In this document: positions 55,401 to 61,728 of the stretch, in pieces
Numbering within the stretch: position 1 is the stretch's first letter
Layout of the letters: every line of letters starts with the position of its first letter
Source: Euclidia mi
Taxonomy: Eukaryota; Arthropoda; Insecta; Lepidoptera; Erebidae
Reading direction: 5' to 3'
Length of the DNA: 64,000 bases
NCBI GenBank assembly: GCA_944739405.2
Contig: OX123193.2
Coordinates: forward strand, 22,495,516 to 22,559,515
Notes under the pieces: model-generated
The model's input: only the letters and a program-made list of their open reading frames with translations
Databases searched by the model: none
What the model was told of the DNA's origin: nothing
Translations under genes and position numbers: made by a program

Positions 55401-58400
55401 TTGGCATTTAGTGAAAGTAAAAGAGAAGCAGAATTGTGCGTGTTCAAAGACTAAAAAACAAAGTATCCAGATGGGACATTCGTAATAATAAAATACTGAT
55501 GTGTGTTTTTGTCAAGTAATAAAAGTGATTTGAGGCTGAATCAACACAATATATTATTATTATAGAAATACAAAATCATACGTAAGTTACAAACATTGAC
55601 GGATGATCAAAGTCCATTCACTTGTTCTTGTTTTTCTACTTTTAGTATTAAACAACTAAGTAGATTGTACTGCACAGTTTTCGCTGCCGACCCACCGTAC
55701 CCCTGGCAGTACCCCTGGGGGTATGGTGGGTCTTTCAAAGCTTAACCGTACTCCCAGATAATATTGTTGTGTAATTAGTTTATTAATTTCAGTTCGTTAA
55801 TTTCAAGTTCTACTATTTTGTGGGATCATTCCCAGTATAGTAGTAGTATTGAACAATTCTATGACAGAACTGTCCTAATTCTATTAGCACAACTTGATGA
55901 GGAGAACAGAACTAATGGGATAAGTAATAGGAAATGTCCCAGTCTAGTTCTATGTATGTTGTTACAAGGGTAATCAATAGAACTACTGGGAATGATCCGT
56001 AGTGTCACGACATCGCGCTCATATATCCAAATAAATATGTTTTGTAGACGTTCATTTGTTTAATGTGTAAAACAAATGAACGTCTACAAAACAAATGAAC
56101 GCCTACAAAACAAATGAACGTCTACAAAACAAATGACTTACAGAAAGTGATCAGCTATCGATAGTGATTGCAGAAAACAGGTGCATGCGATTTTCAACCT
56201 AATTGACATTAGTCAGAATTTATAATTTTACTACCCATATATTGCCAGAAAGCGAGAAAAACAAAAAAAAAAAGTTTGTCATGAATTGTCAATAAGGTCG
56301 AAAATCGCATGCACCTGTTTTTTGCAATCACTATCGATTGCTGATCACTTTCTGGTAGTAATTTGTTTTGTAGACGTTCATTTGTTTTGTATACATTCAT
56401 TTGTTTTGTAGACGTTCAATTGTTTTGTAGACGTTCATTCGTTTAACACATTTTTATAAATACATATTTATTCGGATTTGTGAGCGCGATGTTGTGACAC
56501 TACCCTTGTAAAATATACATGGAACTAGTGGTAAATTTCCTATAACTGTTTCCCATTAGTTCTATTCTTCTCATCAAGTTGTGCTAATAGAACTAGTGGG
56601 AAAAAAAGTATCACTAGTTCTATCATAGAACTGTTCAATAGAACTAGTGGGAATGATTCGACAGCGCAAGGATGATGATGATGACGGGTCTTCAACAGTA
56701 CCACAGATTATACCTATAATATACAAAGGATTATAACCATTAGTAGTAATACCTAAACGTTTTATTCTCTAATTTATCTCCTTGTTGCACTATATCATCG
56801 TACTAGCGCTTGTCTTCGCTTGTCTAAAAAAAAAACGTAAGTAGTAAGTCATTATCATACGAGAGATAACACTGTTCAGTTTAATGTCCACGTAGCACGT
56901 TGGTATAACACTACCAGCATTTCAGCCAGGAGTACGGTTAAGCTTTAAAAGACCCACCATACCCCCAGGGGTATTGCCAGGGCTACGGTGGGTCCGCACC
57001 GCATAGTTTTTATATTAACGTACTGTTTTAGGTTTCCATTGAATGAAATGTACTTTTTTAATAAATGTCATAAATAAATCACATCGACTTTTTATTTCCC
57101 TACCTTAAATGAATTAATCAAATTTACTTTGAGGCGAATTGAATTTACTCAAGACAGACAAAGTGATCATGTCGCATCTGAGTCAAATTATTGTTTGTGA
57201 AACGGTCAGCATGATGTCACAATGCGCTTCGGTCCAGAGAGTATAATATATGTTTATCTCTATTTCGCGCTTGCGATTAGATGTGCTATCTCACTTACAC
57301 TTCTTATCTAATTCTTAGTGTGTCATTTTGACATATTTATATTAGTGTGTATACGCTTTTCGCGATGCGTGCCACTCGTAAGCTCCGTCATGTTACCTTG
57401 TCAGTAACCTGTCTACGGTTTCTTACTAGTATGTCTATGGTTTCGACGATTGAGTTTGGAATACGAATTACTTTGTACTTTTGCGAAAACATACATGAGG
57501 GGGTGGAGGGGGATTTTGCGGAGCAACGACGTACGTCCGCCCTCAATCACGCCTAGACAGGCACTGATGAACGGCCGGCGAGCGATATAATGCCAACATT
57601 TTGACTATTTTTTTTCTTGGAGAAAAATGATAACGAAATTACGAAATCTGTTTTTACCATTTATTTTAAAATAAAGAGCTGTTTCTATTGATAATACTTT
57701 CATATGAATTCATTATGGAATCTCTAAGCAGTACACGTTTAAAATTGTGATTTAGTGCCATGTTTGACAATTTTTTTTATCGAACCAATCATTCCAAATC
57801 GTGTTTCTATCTTTACGATTTACTAGATGATATGTTCAACTTTTATACTTTAATTTTTATTCATTAAAAATATCATAGTTCATGGGACTTTCAGACGTTC
57901 AAAAATCTTAAAAAGTACTGCAACCTCGCCTTAAGGAGGCATAACGTTTTTCCTGGCAGTTACCGCAAGGAACTTATTAGATGCCATAAAAATATTTTTG
58001 AATTTAGAACCGTCCATGCAGAGAGAAAGCAATGGAATCTTAAGAAATTTATAGGAAAATATTGAAAAATAAGTTCAATGTCCACACCTATCTTCCTTCA
58101 AACTTACCCAATTTAAGTGAGCATACCATCAAATGAAAGAGCTCTTTTCAGCGCGTGTTTTTGGCCTATAACGAAACGCCTACCTCAATGAGAACCAGAT
58201 ATATAGAAGCAGAAAGTCATTGACTACGGCTACGAAAACGAAAAAAATGTATGGGAGAAAACTGTTTTTGCATATAACTTGATGAATGTGCAAGTTAGGT
58301 AATTTCTAATGCTTGATGACAAATCTATGCAGCAAGAGCTTTCATTTAAAAAAGAAATCATGCGAATCGGTTGGTTAGAACGGGCTGGCCGACTCGTATT

Positions 58401-61400
58401 ATAAAACACAAATTCTTTTAATATATAGACTAGAGGACCCGTGCTGCTCCACAGCATATTTTAATATTATAAAAAAGCTCTTACATTATAGATATGATGA
58501 ATTATCGTCACCAAGAATGGAAATCACTTGAAACTTGTTGATGGTAGAATTAATCAAATCTGAACCCGTTTCCACCCGTATTTTTTAGCAGTAGGAGGAC
58601 CATCCGGTACCAAATCTCCAACAGGGCCGTCATGGACCAAGATTCTTTGTTCAAACTTTCTCTGTGCATTTTTCAATTTCCTTCCAAGAACCATAATTAT
58701 AATTGAAAACACAACTACTCACAAAAATACGTTATTAAATGAGAAACTTATGTAACTAACTAAACTAATTTACGCGCTTACTTCACTTTTTTATTTTATC
58801 TGTAAATATTTTACCATCAAAATTAAAAATATAGATAAACAACTTTATTTTTATTACTAAGAAAATAGGTTTTATTTCTGTTATCCAGTTAAATATTCCT
58901 GTGAGAAGCACGATTTATTTTGTTTTGTATATGAGTATGATTAATCCATCATAATTTAGAAATGTAATGGTAACTTTGGTAGAAATTGTACTTTTGATAG
59001 AGATTGTAGTTTTGGTAGAAATGGTAGTTTTGGTGACGATCGTACCTTTGGTAGCAATCGTAAGTAGCATTGCTACCAAAACTAACACACATGCCAAAAA
59101 TACAATTTCTACCAAAACTACTATTCCTACCGAAAAGAACTATTCCTATCAAAACTACTATTTGTACCAAAACTACTATTCGTATTAACACTATCATATC
59201 TAACATTTTTTTTAAACTACCATTTCTACCAAAACCGCCGGTGCTGTCAAATGTACCTTTTCTCTCAAAACTACTATTCTTACCAAAGCTACAATTTCTA
59301 CCATAACTACCACTTGTAATATAATTATATGACAATAGTACTCTGAACCGCTGTAATATGTTCCACATTAAAAAAAAATAAGATGCCCGAAGAAAGTCCG
59401 TAATTTAAAAAGACAAAAATTTTCCTAACATAAAACGTAATTTACCCGTCTGTAGGGTTGATTTTCCCAACATTAGGCGGAAATTTCACTACATTTGGGG
59501 AAAATTGCTCAGGTCGCGGGTATACTGACGTCGTTACCGCGACCTCGTCATGGGGGTCGATAGGGGGCCACCTGCCCCATACTCGGTACAGAGTTGGCGG
59601 AGGGGTCCCTTTGAGGGACAGTCCGTAACTGGATTTCATCGCGATACAAAAAAAAGGGGGAAAATTCCTCAACATCAGAGATCAGTTCACCTAACATTAA
59701 GGGTTAACTGGTAACAATCGGGGAATATTACCTGCCATCAGCGATAATTCACTATAGTGATGATTTTACTAACATTGGGTATAATTTTACACACCATCAC
59801 ACTCACACCCGTATGAAAGTAAGGCAAGGTCAACTTAAGGAGGCATATGGTTTTTCCTGGCAGTTACCGCAAGGAACTTATTAGATGCCATAAAAATATT
59901 TTTGAATTTAGAACCGTCCATGTAGAGAGAAAGCAATGGAATCTTAAGAAATTTATAGGAAAATATTGAAAAATAAGTTCAATGTCCACACCTATCTTCC
60001 TTCAAACTTATCCAATTTAAATGAGCATACCATCAAATGAAAGAGCTCTTTTCAGCGCGTGTTTTAGGCCTATAACGAAACGCCTACATCAATGAGAACC
60101 AGATATATTGAAGCAGAAAGTCATTGACTACGGCTACGAAAACGTAAAATATGTATGTGAGAAAACTATTTTTGCATATAACTTGATGAATGTGCAAGTT
60201 AGGTAATTTCTAATGCTTGATGACAAATCTATGCAGTGAGAGCTTTCATTTAAAAAAAAAATCATACGAATCGGTTGGGTAGAACGGGCTGGCCGACTCG
60301 TATTATAAAACACAAATTCTTTTAATATATAGATTGTACACGTATTTTTTCTTTTTTCGATTAAATAAAAAATAACAAAGATATAGCCCATTAAAGTTAC
60401 GTGTGACGTCATCTAGTGCGAAAAAATGCAGCACGGTGTGACGTTATACGTAACTTTAATGTGCTATATCTTGGTCATTTTTGGTTTCATTTACAAATAA
60501 AAAAATACGTATCGCTTATTTTTGAATAATCTAAAAGACGGACTTATATAAAACTTTTTTTGTCAACTAGCCTATTGTAGTGCTGAGCACTTTACCCCGT
60601 TTTTTAAAGTGCTAGTTCATGTTTAATTTCATACATTATTTGTTCTCTCCCCAGGATATTCTAGTCCCCACACTGATAGGGTCGGACTGCATAGCGCCGG
60701 CGAGCGCGGCCAAGATGCAGGAGGTCTCCGACAAGTTCTACCAGAGCCTCGATCCGTTCTCTATCATAGACGACTTCAGCGCGGCTAACGAAGCGCTTGA
60801 TAGAGCAACTGGCAAGAACCATATAAGGTAACATCCTGATTTATTCATTCAGTTATTATTTTAAAGTCGACTGTGTACAATTATTGTCTTGTAGGCTGAT
60901 TTGATGACTCAAGATGTTAGTACTAGTTCTAATCGGGATTAATTCATTTGGTTTCCATTTGGATCAACTTTACAGAAAAATTACAAGTAACACTAAATTC
61001 ACAGAAATATTTGTGAATATACATTTTACTTTACATACATACATAGACTCACGCCTATTTCCCGGAGGGGTAGGCAGAGACTACGGAACGCCATTTGCAA
61101 CGATCCTGACATATCTCTCTTGCTTCATTCACTCTCATCAGATTCCTCATGCATGCTCTTCTATTCAGAGTACTTCTAACCTGTCCTGTTTTTAAGATGT
61201 CTCCAATCTGGTCAGAGAACGTCCGCCTAGGTCTTCCCCTTCGCCCTGTCCCATTCAAACGTGCCTTATATGTCTGCTTGGTCAGTCTTTCGTCATCCAT
61301 CCTCTCCACGCGCCGAAACTACCCTAGCATACCTTTCTCGATGCTTGTCACTAGATCTTCTTTTACCCCACAAGCACAACACTCTCTTATCACACAATTC

Positions 61401-61728
61401 TTTACTCTGTCATACTTTTTTTGTATTTTTTAACATTTTACTTTTGACATTGAAATTATTTTGGATAACATAATTTACTGCACATAGACCCATCGGAAAC
61501 GTATTTGACGCCCCGCTTGGTTTGGCTGCATTCTTACTATTTACTTGTTCCATAGGTTACTAACGTCGGAGATCGCAGTGGACGGCAGCGAGAAAGTGAC
61601 GTCACACGGCAGCCAAACCGTGTGCGAGGCGTCCGTGCGCCACGCCTTACTGCGCGAGTGTCTCTACGTGCACGCCGGGTCTGACCTCGAGCCGCAGGGA
61701 TACGACCTCATACGCTTCGACAACAAAG
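40245..61728 (+). CDS. Atg2: autophagy-related protein 2 (ATG2), exons 1-10, 3' end outside window
   Basis: Exons 40245-40412, 41615-41783, 44710-44850, 45217-45319, 46550-47134, 47857-48011, 48632-48790, 49941-50026, 60655-60827, 61556-61728. They total 1912 nt (637 codons) and every phase matches (0,1,1,2,2,1,1,0,2,1). ATG2 is a large bridge-like protein that moves lipid from the ER to the growing phagophore with ATG9 and WIPI partners. The chorein domain is residues 1 to about 115 (LLQRYLGNFLEEKLTLDQLS; GLSLTVQPKVRAEP). QQDFQLIEAQLLGNLE (exon 6) and a serine-rich linker (exon 7) follow. WIPI-binding and C-terminal regions lie beyond the window. The family call rests on strong resemblance of exon 1-2 to animal ATG2. 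Confidence 0.93.
40413..41614. other. ATG2 intron 1
   Basis: 1.2 kb AT-rich intron with no repeat identified. Confidence 0.7.
41615..41783 (+). CDS. Atg2: ATG2 exon 2
   Basis: ALNELGDAQNWPLEIVDGHM to PKVRAEP. The acceptor is CAAG with a weak pyrimidine tract; the donor is GTAAAA, phase 1. Confidence 0.92.
42533..42757 (+). mobile_element. small non-autonomous Helitron (family 1)
   Basis: TCTTATACTAATATATG start after A, GCGGGTGTAACCGCGGGC hairpin, CCTCTAG end before T. Slightly longer than the 35661 copy because of tandem GTTTGTTTGTTTG and a repeated TTAA piece. Confidence 0.87.
42963..44146. mobile_element. Harbinger-like MITE interrupted by a hAT element
   Basis: Ends CGGCGCGTTCAC and GTGAACGCGCCG with TAA at 42960-42962 and 44147-44149. 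The inner terminal sequence AGCGGCG is also inverted. Subtracting the hAT insertion leaves about 314 bp, a usual MITE size. A partial relative lies at 18640-18800. Confidence 0.83.
43138..43999. mobile_element. hAT-like element filled with GAGTTCTTT-type repeats
   Basis: Ends TAGTGTTGTAAAAGAACTGA and its near inverted copy (…TTCTTTCACAACACTA), with perfect 8-bp duplication TATGAGCG at 43130-43137 and 44000-44007. The interior is a dense set of degenerate GAGTCTT / AGTTCTTT / AAAGAACT words on both strands. No coding capacity. Confidence 0.9.
44150..44709. other. end of ATG2 intron 2, no gene seen
   Basis: No domain or repeat partner identified. Confidence 0.5.
44710..44850 (+). CDS. Atg2: ATG2 exon 3
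   Basis: VSSMLESMWSSMSSSMQLA to AHAIDS. ATTCGTAG acceptor, GTAAGT donor, phase 1 to 1. Confidence 0.85.
45217..45319 (+). CDS. Atg2: ATG2 exon 4
   Basis: LSRVKVKFENTKIRIEHVPK to ALEVHIK. TTTCAG acceptor, GTGAGT donor, phase 2 out. Confidence 0.9.
45320..46233. other. ATG2 intron 4, left part
   Basis: AT-rich with no identified repeat before the SINE at 46234. Confidence 0.6.
46234..46466 (+). mobile_element. SINE in ATG2 intron 4
   Basis: Flanked by 9-bp duplication TACATAGCT (46225-46233, 46467-46475). The 3' part GGCCAGCGTGGTATAGTAGG ... GTCCAGCATTGGACTG, ending GGCTGATGATG, is a common lepidopteran SINE/LINE tail. Head not clearly tRNA-like. Confidence 0.75.
46550..47134 (+). CDS. Atg2: ATG2 exon 5
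   Basis: 585 nt. IDYFDEAGSEPSPDVTDPEK, then IKLEGVTLYTDEYPSK, an acidic linker (about residues 250-330 of the protein), then LTLKLKHTEEVEGPKVEVK to LIELVDAL. TTCTAG acceptor and AG|GTACTT donor, both phase 2. Confidence 0.93.
47135..47560. other. ATG2 intron 5, left part
   Basis: No gene; short AT-rich intron sequence before the SINE. Confidence 0.5.
47561..47816 (+). mobile_element. tRNA-derived SINE in ATG2 intron 5
   Basis: Flanked by 11-bp duplication ATACTAAATCT (47550-47560, 47817-47827). The head has an A box around TGGTCCCGTGGATAGC and a B box CCCGGGTTCGATTCCCGGG. The body has GGGTTTTTCCGAAATCTCAG and GGTGTAATATTACACC. Confidence 0.9.
47857..48011 (+). CDS. Atg2: ATG2 exon 6
   Basis: NIPLRPTGMNMQCKPMRQQD to GGMYGWSGPSY, 155 nt, TTTCAG acceptor, GTATGT donor, phase 1 out. 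Begins 30 bases after the SINE's 3' duplication. Confidence 0.92.
48012..48631. other. ATG2 intron 6
   Basis: AT-rich intron; no repeat recognised. Confidence 0.6.
48632..48790 (+). CDS. Atg2: ATG2 exon 7
   Basis: 159 nt, EDSEGDNERFLPMTSLGNQM then a serine/threonine-rich run and PRIKRNKKG; likely a disordered linker. Donor GTACAT, phase 1. Confidence 0.88.
48842..48900. repeat. 27-bp-stem hairpin
   Basis: ATGGGAAATCTCTTCTTAAT-TGCAACCC type arm (48842-48868), loop CCGTA, complement to 48900 with one mismatch. It sits at the truncated 3' side of the minus-strand Helitron remnant. Confidence 0.8.
48890..49134 (-). mobile_element. small Helitron (family 2) remnant split by a 112-bp insertion
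   Basis: Minus-strand CTGACCGACTGACAGACAAA and AATGTATGTTCCTTGG match the family-2 Helitrons. The CTATTGGGCG block is separated from the CAGCAGAGA block by the 48956-49067 insertion. The 3' CTAG end is gone. Confidence 0.7.
48956..49067. mobile_element. 112-bp LTR-like insertion (solo LTR or TRIM)
   Basis: Starts TGTAGGGATAGG and ends CACTACACTACA (TGTAG...CTACA), flanked by AGTC at 48952-48955 and 49068-49071. Contains TTTATTTAATAA in the middle. Terminal TG...CA with a 4-bp duplication suits a very short solo LTR; no full element is in the window. Confidence 0.65.
49137..49337 (+). mobile_element. small non-autonomous Helitron (family 1)
   Basis: TTATACTGATATATAAAGCT start (TC mutated), CGCGGGTGTAACCACGGGCG hairpin, CATCTAG end before T. 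Abuts the family-2 remnant on the left and the SINE duplication on the right. Confidence 0.8.
49359..49722 (+). mobile_element. tRNA-derived SINE, full length, in ATG2 intron 7
   Basis: Flanked by a 17-bp duplication ATATACAGACGGATAAA (49342-49358, 49723-49739). The head has GATAGCCGAGTGG (A box) and GGTTTCGAATCC (B box). The body has TCGGAGAGCACG and AAGCTGTCGGTCCCGGTT, and the tail TGAGGATG. The 5' part of the intron and of its copies at 28838 and 30345 share this core. Confidence 0.93.
49941..50026 (+). CDS. Atg2: ATG2 exon 8
   Basis: 86 nt, VPHIDGDPTAEVSHVSLRIA to LLHK, TTTCAG acceptor, GTAATG donor, phase 0. Confidence 0.9.
50880..51590. repeat. diverged GATGGCGGA-containing repeats
   Basis: Units of roughly 100-120 bp with ATGGGTATCGTCT, ATCTATTTCGTGATC and AAAGATGGCGGA. 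They read as inverted relatives of the 99-bp units that follow (CCGCCATCTTGGATTC, ATACCCAT), so the two blocks face each other. Confidence 0.75.
51591..52550. repeat. 99-bp tandem array, about ten copies
   Basis: CCCAAAT(A/G)GATGTCATTTTCGTG recurs at 51622, 51721, 51820, 51919, 52018, 52117, 52216, 52315, 52414 and 52513, exactly 99 bp apart. Because 99 = 33 codons, long frames stay open on both strands (up to 360 codons on the minus strand at 51517-52599). I regard these as a by-product of the period, not as genes. Confidence 0.93.
53265..53830 (-). pseudogene. OTU-type cysteine protease domain of the Helitron
   Basis: Minus strand from about 53815: VISILGDGNCLFGAISYCLY, the OTU catalytic Asp/Cys motif (Cys codon 53781-53783). 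Then a TAG stop at 53688-53690, and onward in the same frame to HLDEGHYSVLMERM with the catalytic His at 53439-53441. OTU domains are known in Helitron/Helentron proteins. It lies upstream of the 3' terminus, in the expected orientation. Upstream coding sequence (RKFKNAQRKF; GPVGDLVPDGPPTAKKYGWK) is frameshifted. Copy 2 has lost almost all of this domain. Confidence 0.78.
54240..54640. repeat. TTTTGGTAG-type short repeats in inverted arrangement, copy 1
   Basis: Degenerate 17-18-bp units (TTTTGGTAGNAATNGTA and complement) run toward each other around 54300-54330, where TTTGGTAGCAAT and ATTGCTACCAAA form a hairpin. Open frames across it are repeat artefacts. The same structure is in Helitron copy 2. 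Confidence 0.85.
54950..57930. mobile_element. TTAA-flanked foldback element, copy B, inside Helitron copy 1
   Basis: Perfect ends GGCGAGGTTGCAGTAC / GTACTGCAACCTCGCC with TTAA at 54946-54949 and 57931-57934. Near-identical throughout to copy A (20962-23912), including the internal inverted repeat (55689-56994). Helitron copy 2 has the unoccupied site (CTTAAGGAGGCAT near 59835), proving insertion with TTAA duplication. Confidence 0.92.
55689..56994. repeat. long inverted repeat inside TTAA element copy B
   Basis: Same arms as in copy A: CCCTGGCAGTACCCCTGGGG near 55701 pairs with the region ending 56994, and AAAGTGATCAGCTATCGATA near 56145 pairs with a block near 56330. Several small changes from copy A lie in the arms. 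Confidence 0.8.
58430..60333 (-). mobile_element. Helitron copy 2 of the pair, uninterrupted
   Basis: 1904 bp. Its 3' end CTAG (complement of 58430-58433) directly abuts the 5' TC of copy 1, and its own 5' TC (complement of 60332-60333) is preceded by A. It shares the 53770-54955 and 57935-58429 sequence with copy 1 but lacks the OTU region, and has an extra GC-rich stretch at about 59450-59660. Confidence 0.87.
58965..59310. repeat. TTTTGGTAG-type short repeats, copy 2
   Basis: Same inverted arrangement as 54240-54640, with the hairpin GGTAGCAATCGTAAGTAGCATTGCTACC split across 59047-59074. Unit number differs from copy 1. Confidence 0.85.
60334..60654. other. right end of ATG2 intron 8
   Basis: AT-rich. 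GTGTGACGT and TAACTTTAATG pieces at 60385-60465 are partly inverted (GTTACGTGTGACGTCA-like), a possible small repeat. Ends in a CTCTCCCCAG acceptor. Confidence 0.5.
60655..60827 (+). CDS. Atg2: ATG2 exon 9
   Basis: DILVPTLIGSDCIAPASAAK to RATGKNHIR, 173 nt, CCCCAG acceptor, GTAACA donor, phase 2. Confidence 0.92.
61050..61310 (-). repeat. LINE 3' coding remnant in ATG2 intron 9
   Basis: Minus-strand frame with ERMDDERLTKQTYKA, GRRGRPRRTFSDQI and REICQDRCKWRSVVSAYP. The GRPR and RDRxxWR-like end is common at the C-terminus of insect LINE ORF2 proteins. The surrounding repeat extends from about 61033 to 61420. Confidence 0.6.
61556..61728 (+). CDS. Atg2: ATG2 exon 10
   Basis: LLTSEIAVDGSEKVTSHGSQ to GYDLIRFDNK, 173 nt, TCCATAG acceptor, AAAG|GTATAT donor, phase 1. 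Its last 108 nt (61621-61728) are the coding part of the 161-bp tandem unit. Confidence 0.9.

Larger units (their letters stand above)
50122..58429 (-). mobile_element. Helitron copy 1 of a head-to-tail pair, with two insertions
   Basis: Minus-strand 5' end TCTATATATTAAAAGAATTT (complement of 58410-58429) and 3' end GGGTCCTCTAG (complement of 50122-50132) preceded by a GCTGTGGAGCAGC hairpin. The base beyond CTAG is T. Without the hAT-like (50190-53179) and TTAA (54950-57930) insertions it is about 2.3 kb. Carries a broken OTU domain, and an internal TTTTGGTAG repeat region shared with copy 2. Confidence 0.87.
50027..60654. other. ATG2 intron 8, 10.6 kb, filled with nested transposons
   Basis: Of 10,628 bp, 10,212 (50122-60333) are two tandem Helitrons with nested elements. 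About 95 bp on the left and 320 bp on the right remain as intron. Confidence 0.85.
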
